Shown in pieces: positions 62,878-64,000 of a stretch of DNA of 64,000 nucleotides (position 1 is the stretch's first letter; each line of letters opens with the position of its first letter). The notes beneath the pieces were generated by a model. The model was not told the DNA's origin. It was given only the letters and a program-made list of their open reading frames with translations, and did not search any database. The stretch comes from Daejeonella rubra (lineage in GTDB: Bacteria; Bacteroidota; Bacteroidia; Sphingobacteriales; Sphingobacteriaceae). The translations under genes and the position numbers were made by a program. Where the stretch lies: assembly GCF_900103545.1 (NCBI RefSeq), contig NZ_FNHH01000007.1, forward strand, positions 108,652-172,651, written 5' to 3'.

Positions 62878-63348
62878 TTACAAAGTGATCTGTCTTTTGA
62901 TACTTTCTTCAAGAGATATGAGGGTCTCTGTCCGCTGAATACCCTTAACCCCCTGAATATCTTCATTGAGAACCTGCCTTAAATGGTTGGTGTCTCTGCA
63001 AATTATCTTTGCAAACATGCTGTACGAGCCTGTTGTATAGTGAAGTTCAACCACTTCTTTTATCTTTTTCAGGTTTTCCACGGCGTCTTTATACTGGGAC
63101 CCCTTTTCAAGGTAGATACCTAAAAATGCACATATGTCATATCCAATTCTCTGAGGATCAATTATTAAGTGTGAACCTTTGATAATGTTCATATCCTGCA
63201 TTTTTTTCATTCTGACATGTATCGTTCCGCCGGAAACGATCAGTTTTTTCGCAATTTCTGTGTAAGGAATAGTTGCATCTTCCATAAGTATGGATAAAAT
63301 CTGTGTGTCCAGATTGTCAAGTTCGAAATTTTGGCTGCGGTTTTCCAT
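62878..63348 (-). CDS. Lrp/AsnC family transcriptional regulator
   Basis: 156 residues. The N-terminal HTH (about 12-58: LDTQILSILMEDATIPYTEI, VSGGTIHVRMKKMQDMNII) and the RAM/AsnC ligand domain (about 70-150: GYDICAFLGIYLEKGSQYKD, VELHYTTGSYSMFAKIICRD) are complete. It should form octamers that sense an amino acid. The upstream region (63349-63489) is shared with the divergent tRNA-like gene. Confidence 0.93.
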   Translation of the reverse strand: MENRSQNFELDNLDTQILSILMEDATIPYTEIAKKLIVSGGTIHVRMKKMQDMNIIKGSHLIIDPQRIGYDICAFLGIYLEKGSQYKDAVENLKKIKEVVELHYTTGSYSMFAKIICRDTNHLRQVLNEDIQGVKGIQRTETLISLEESIKRQITL

Positions 63349-63424
63349 TTTGAATTAATGAATTATTAATAATTGCACAATATAATTATTGTTTATGTAA
63401 AAATTAAAATAGTTTATTAAAATA

Positions 63425-63456
63425 TTTGTAAAAAAATACCTATTGGTTTACATTTG
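63425..63456 (+). promoter_or_regulatory. Bacteroidota consensus promoter of the tRNA-like gene
   Basis: TTTG (63425-63428), a 20-bp spacer and TACATTTG (63449-63456) fit the TTTG-N19-TAnnTTTG consensus well. Transcription should start near 63463, 27 bp before the 5' end of the tRNA-like sequence. Confidence 0.75.
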
Positions 63457-63489
63457 TGTCAAGCAATCAGAAAATAATTGCTTACACAC

Positions 63490-63602
63490 TGTAGGGTGGT
63501 GAAATTTGGCAGACACACCTCCTCGTCTCGGTGGCGAAGATTTGGGAAATACTGTAACAGGGAAATAACTGCTTCGTGAAGGTTCGACTCCTTCCCCTAC
63601 AG
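63490..63602 (+). tRNA. Aberrant class II tRNA-like gene (Leu-type D arm, undetermined isotype)
   Basis: 113 nt folding as a cloverleaf. Acceptor TGTAGGG / CCCTACA (7/7 pairs, 63490 and 63595), T8, G9, D stem GTG / CAC around AAATTTGGCAGA as in tRNA-Leu, T arm GAAGG-TTCGACT-CCTTC (perfect), then G73. The anticodon stem CCTCC / GGTGG has a central T-T mismatch; its 7-nt loop TCGTCTC would read GUC and has C instead of U33. The variable region (63535-63577, about 43 nt) starts CGAAG and ends CTTCGT (5-bp stem) and contains two copies of GGGAAATA-(A)CTG. CCA is not encoded. A consensus promoter and a strong terminator bracket it. It could be a tRNA pseudogene, an unusual tRNA, or a tRNA-like regulatory RNA. 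Confidence 0.6.
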
Positions 63603-63640
63603 CAAACCTTATTCAACAGGTTTATAATTGGTTAGTTTAG

Positions 63641-63672
63641 ATAAGCTCCTGCCCATCAGGAGCTTATTTATT
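63641..63672 (+). terminator. Terminator of the tRNA-like transcription unit
   Basis: AAGCTCCTG and CAGGAGCTT pair perfectly around CCCAT and are followed by ATTTATTT, 38 bp beyond the tRNA-like 3' end. A weaker hairpin (AAACCT ... AGGTTT, 63604-63623) lies between. Confidence 0.85.
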
Positions 63673-64000
63673 TAATAGCAATTTGGTCTCTGGCCGCCGA
63701 CTTAAAAAATTTATTATAAATTTTCTTGAATAAATAAATCCAAACTCAAGCAGAATGTTGTACAAGGGGCAAGAGGAGGATTATTAACATGTTTGAAATT
63801 TGGACTTAAAATATTCATATTAAATTAATAATAGTTTAATAAAATTGAATAAAATATGATAAATTAATAAAAATTAAAATAAATCGTTAATAAATTTGTA
63901 AGAAATGGGATCATGACGAAAAGTTGGGGGGATAGAAAATTCAGGCATAGATTTTAGATAGCCGGAATAGAAAAAATGTGGTATCTCTAACGCCTCTTGA
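63673..64000. other. AT-rich region at the right edge, no gene seen
   Basis: No coding frame is supported on either strand. It includes a 19-bp AT palindrome (AAAATTTAT-T-ATAAATTTT at 63706-63724) and TAAATTTG at 63891-63898, which fits a -7 element without a clear -33. It may be the promoter region of a gene that begins beyond the window. Confidence 0.4.

Noticed and set aside
63490..63602. Selenocysteine tRNA or tmRNA
   Set aside because: The loop does not read TCA, the acceptor/T geometry is 7/5 rather than 8/5, no selA or selB is near, and there is no tag-peptide reading frame.
63673..64000. Short AT palindromes and a lone TAAATTTG at the right edge
   Set aside because: In such AT-rich DNA these are expected by chance; no -33 element or start codon in the window supports a promoter call.

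Overview
The window reads as chromosomal DNA from a Bacteroidota bacterium, most likely a member of the Sphingobacteriaceae (Pedobacter/Solitalea-like). This is inferred from the gene content (an N-succinylornithine-type carbamoyltransferase in the arginine operon, an IPExxxVDY-family protein beside acpP, a YXWGXW/DUF6600 protein, PorT-like barrels, a GH3 glycosidase, an AddAB-like nuclease pair) and from promoter elements of the TTTG-N19-TAnnTTTG type. Coding density is high, G+C is low to moderate, and there is no phage, no insertion sequence with a transposase, no CRISPR array and no rRNA operon.

Layout. 1-1512: two minus-strand glycosyltransferases, one cut by the window edge. 1808-8817: minus-strand stress and redox genes (OsmC, two pirins, an SDR, YceI, a Crp/Fnr regulator, an orphan N-terminal domain of an RluA-type pseudouridine synthase, a thioredoxin-like protein, an SPFH protein, a PLDc_N protein). 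8924-16739: DoxX twins, NTF2-like proteins, a porin, an amidohydrolase, an ArsR regulator with an SRPBCC-VOC fusion protein and a visible operator, and an APC permease. 16963-20562: two small secreted proteins, a GNAT pseudogene, and an aspartic protease bracketed by direct copies of a dispersed repeat.

20563-32134 is the metabolic core: a plus-strand arginine operon in the order GNAT (candidate N-acylglutamate synthase), argG, argC, argD, argF', argB, proC, argE, GNAT, argH, then an aminotransferase. Val90 of the carbamoyltransferase points to N-succinylated intermediates. A four-helix-bundle (S23/IVS-type) ORF flanked by inverted repeats sits between argC and argD like an inserted cassette. 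32223-43322: an RQS-rich YXWGXW protein, an RsmI-like methyltransferase, miaE, nadD, gmk, yicC, plsC, a GT39 transferase carrying translated copies of an intergenic-type repeat, and rnc-fabF-acpP.

43472-62820: an IPExxxVDY protein, pyk, a B12-dependent class II ribonucleotide reductase with an inverted pair of DnaA-box-like sites upstream, a glutathione peroxidase, two outer-membrane barrels, a GH3 enzyme without the fused beta-lactamase domain often seen in the phylum, an AddAB-like helicase-nuclease pair, a frameshifted four-helix-bundle gene and pdhB. The right end has an Lrp/AsnC regulator and, divergent from it, a well-bounded transcription unit (promoter and terminator) for a strange class II tRNA-like RNA: good acceptor, D and T arms, a Leu-type D arm, a poor anticodon arm reading GUC without U33, and a variable region of about 43 nt with an internal duplication. 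This tRNA-like gene is the most unusual object in the window.
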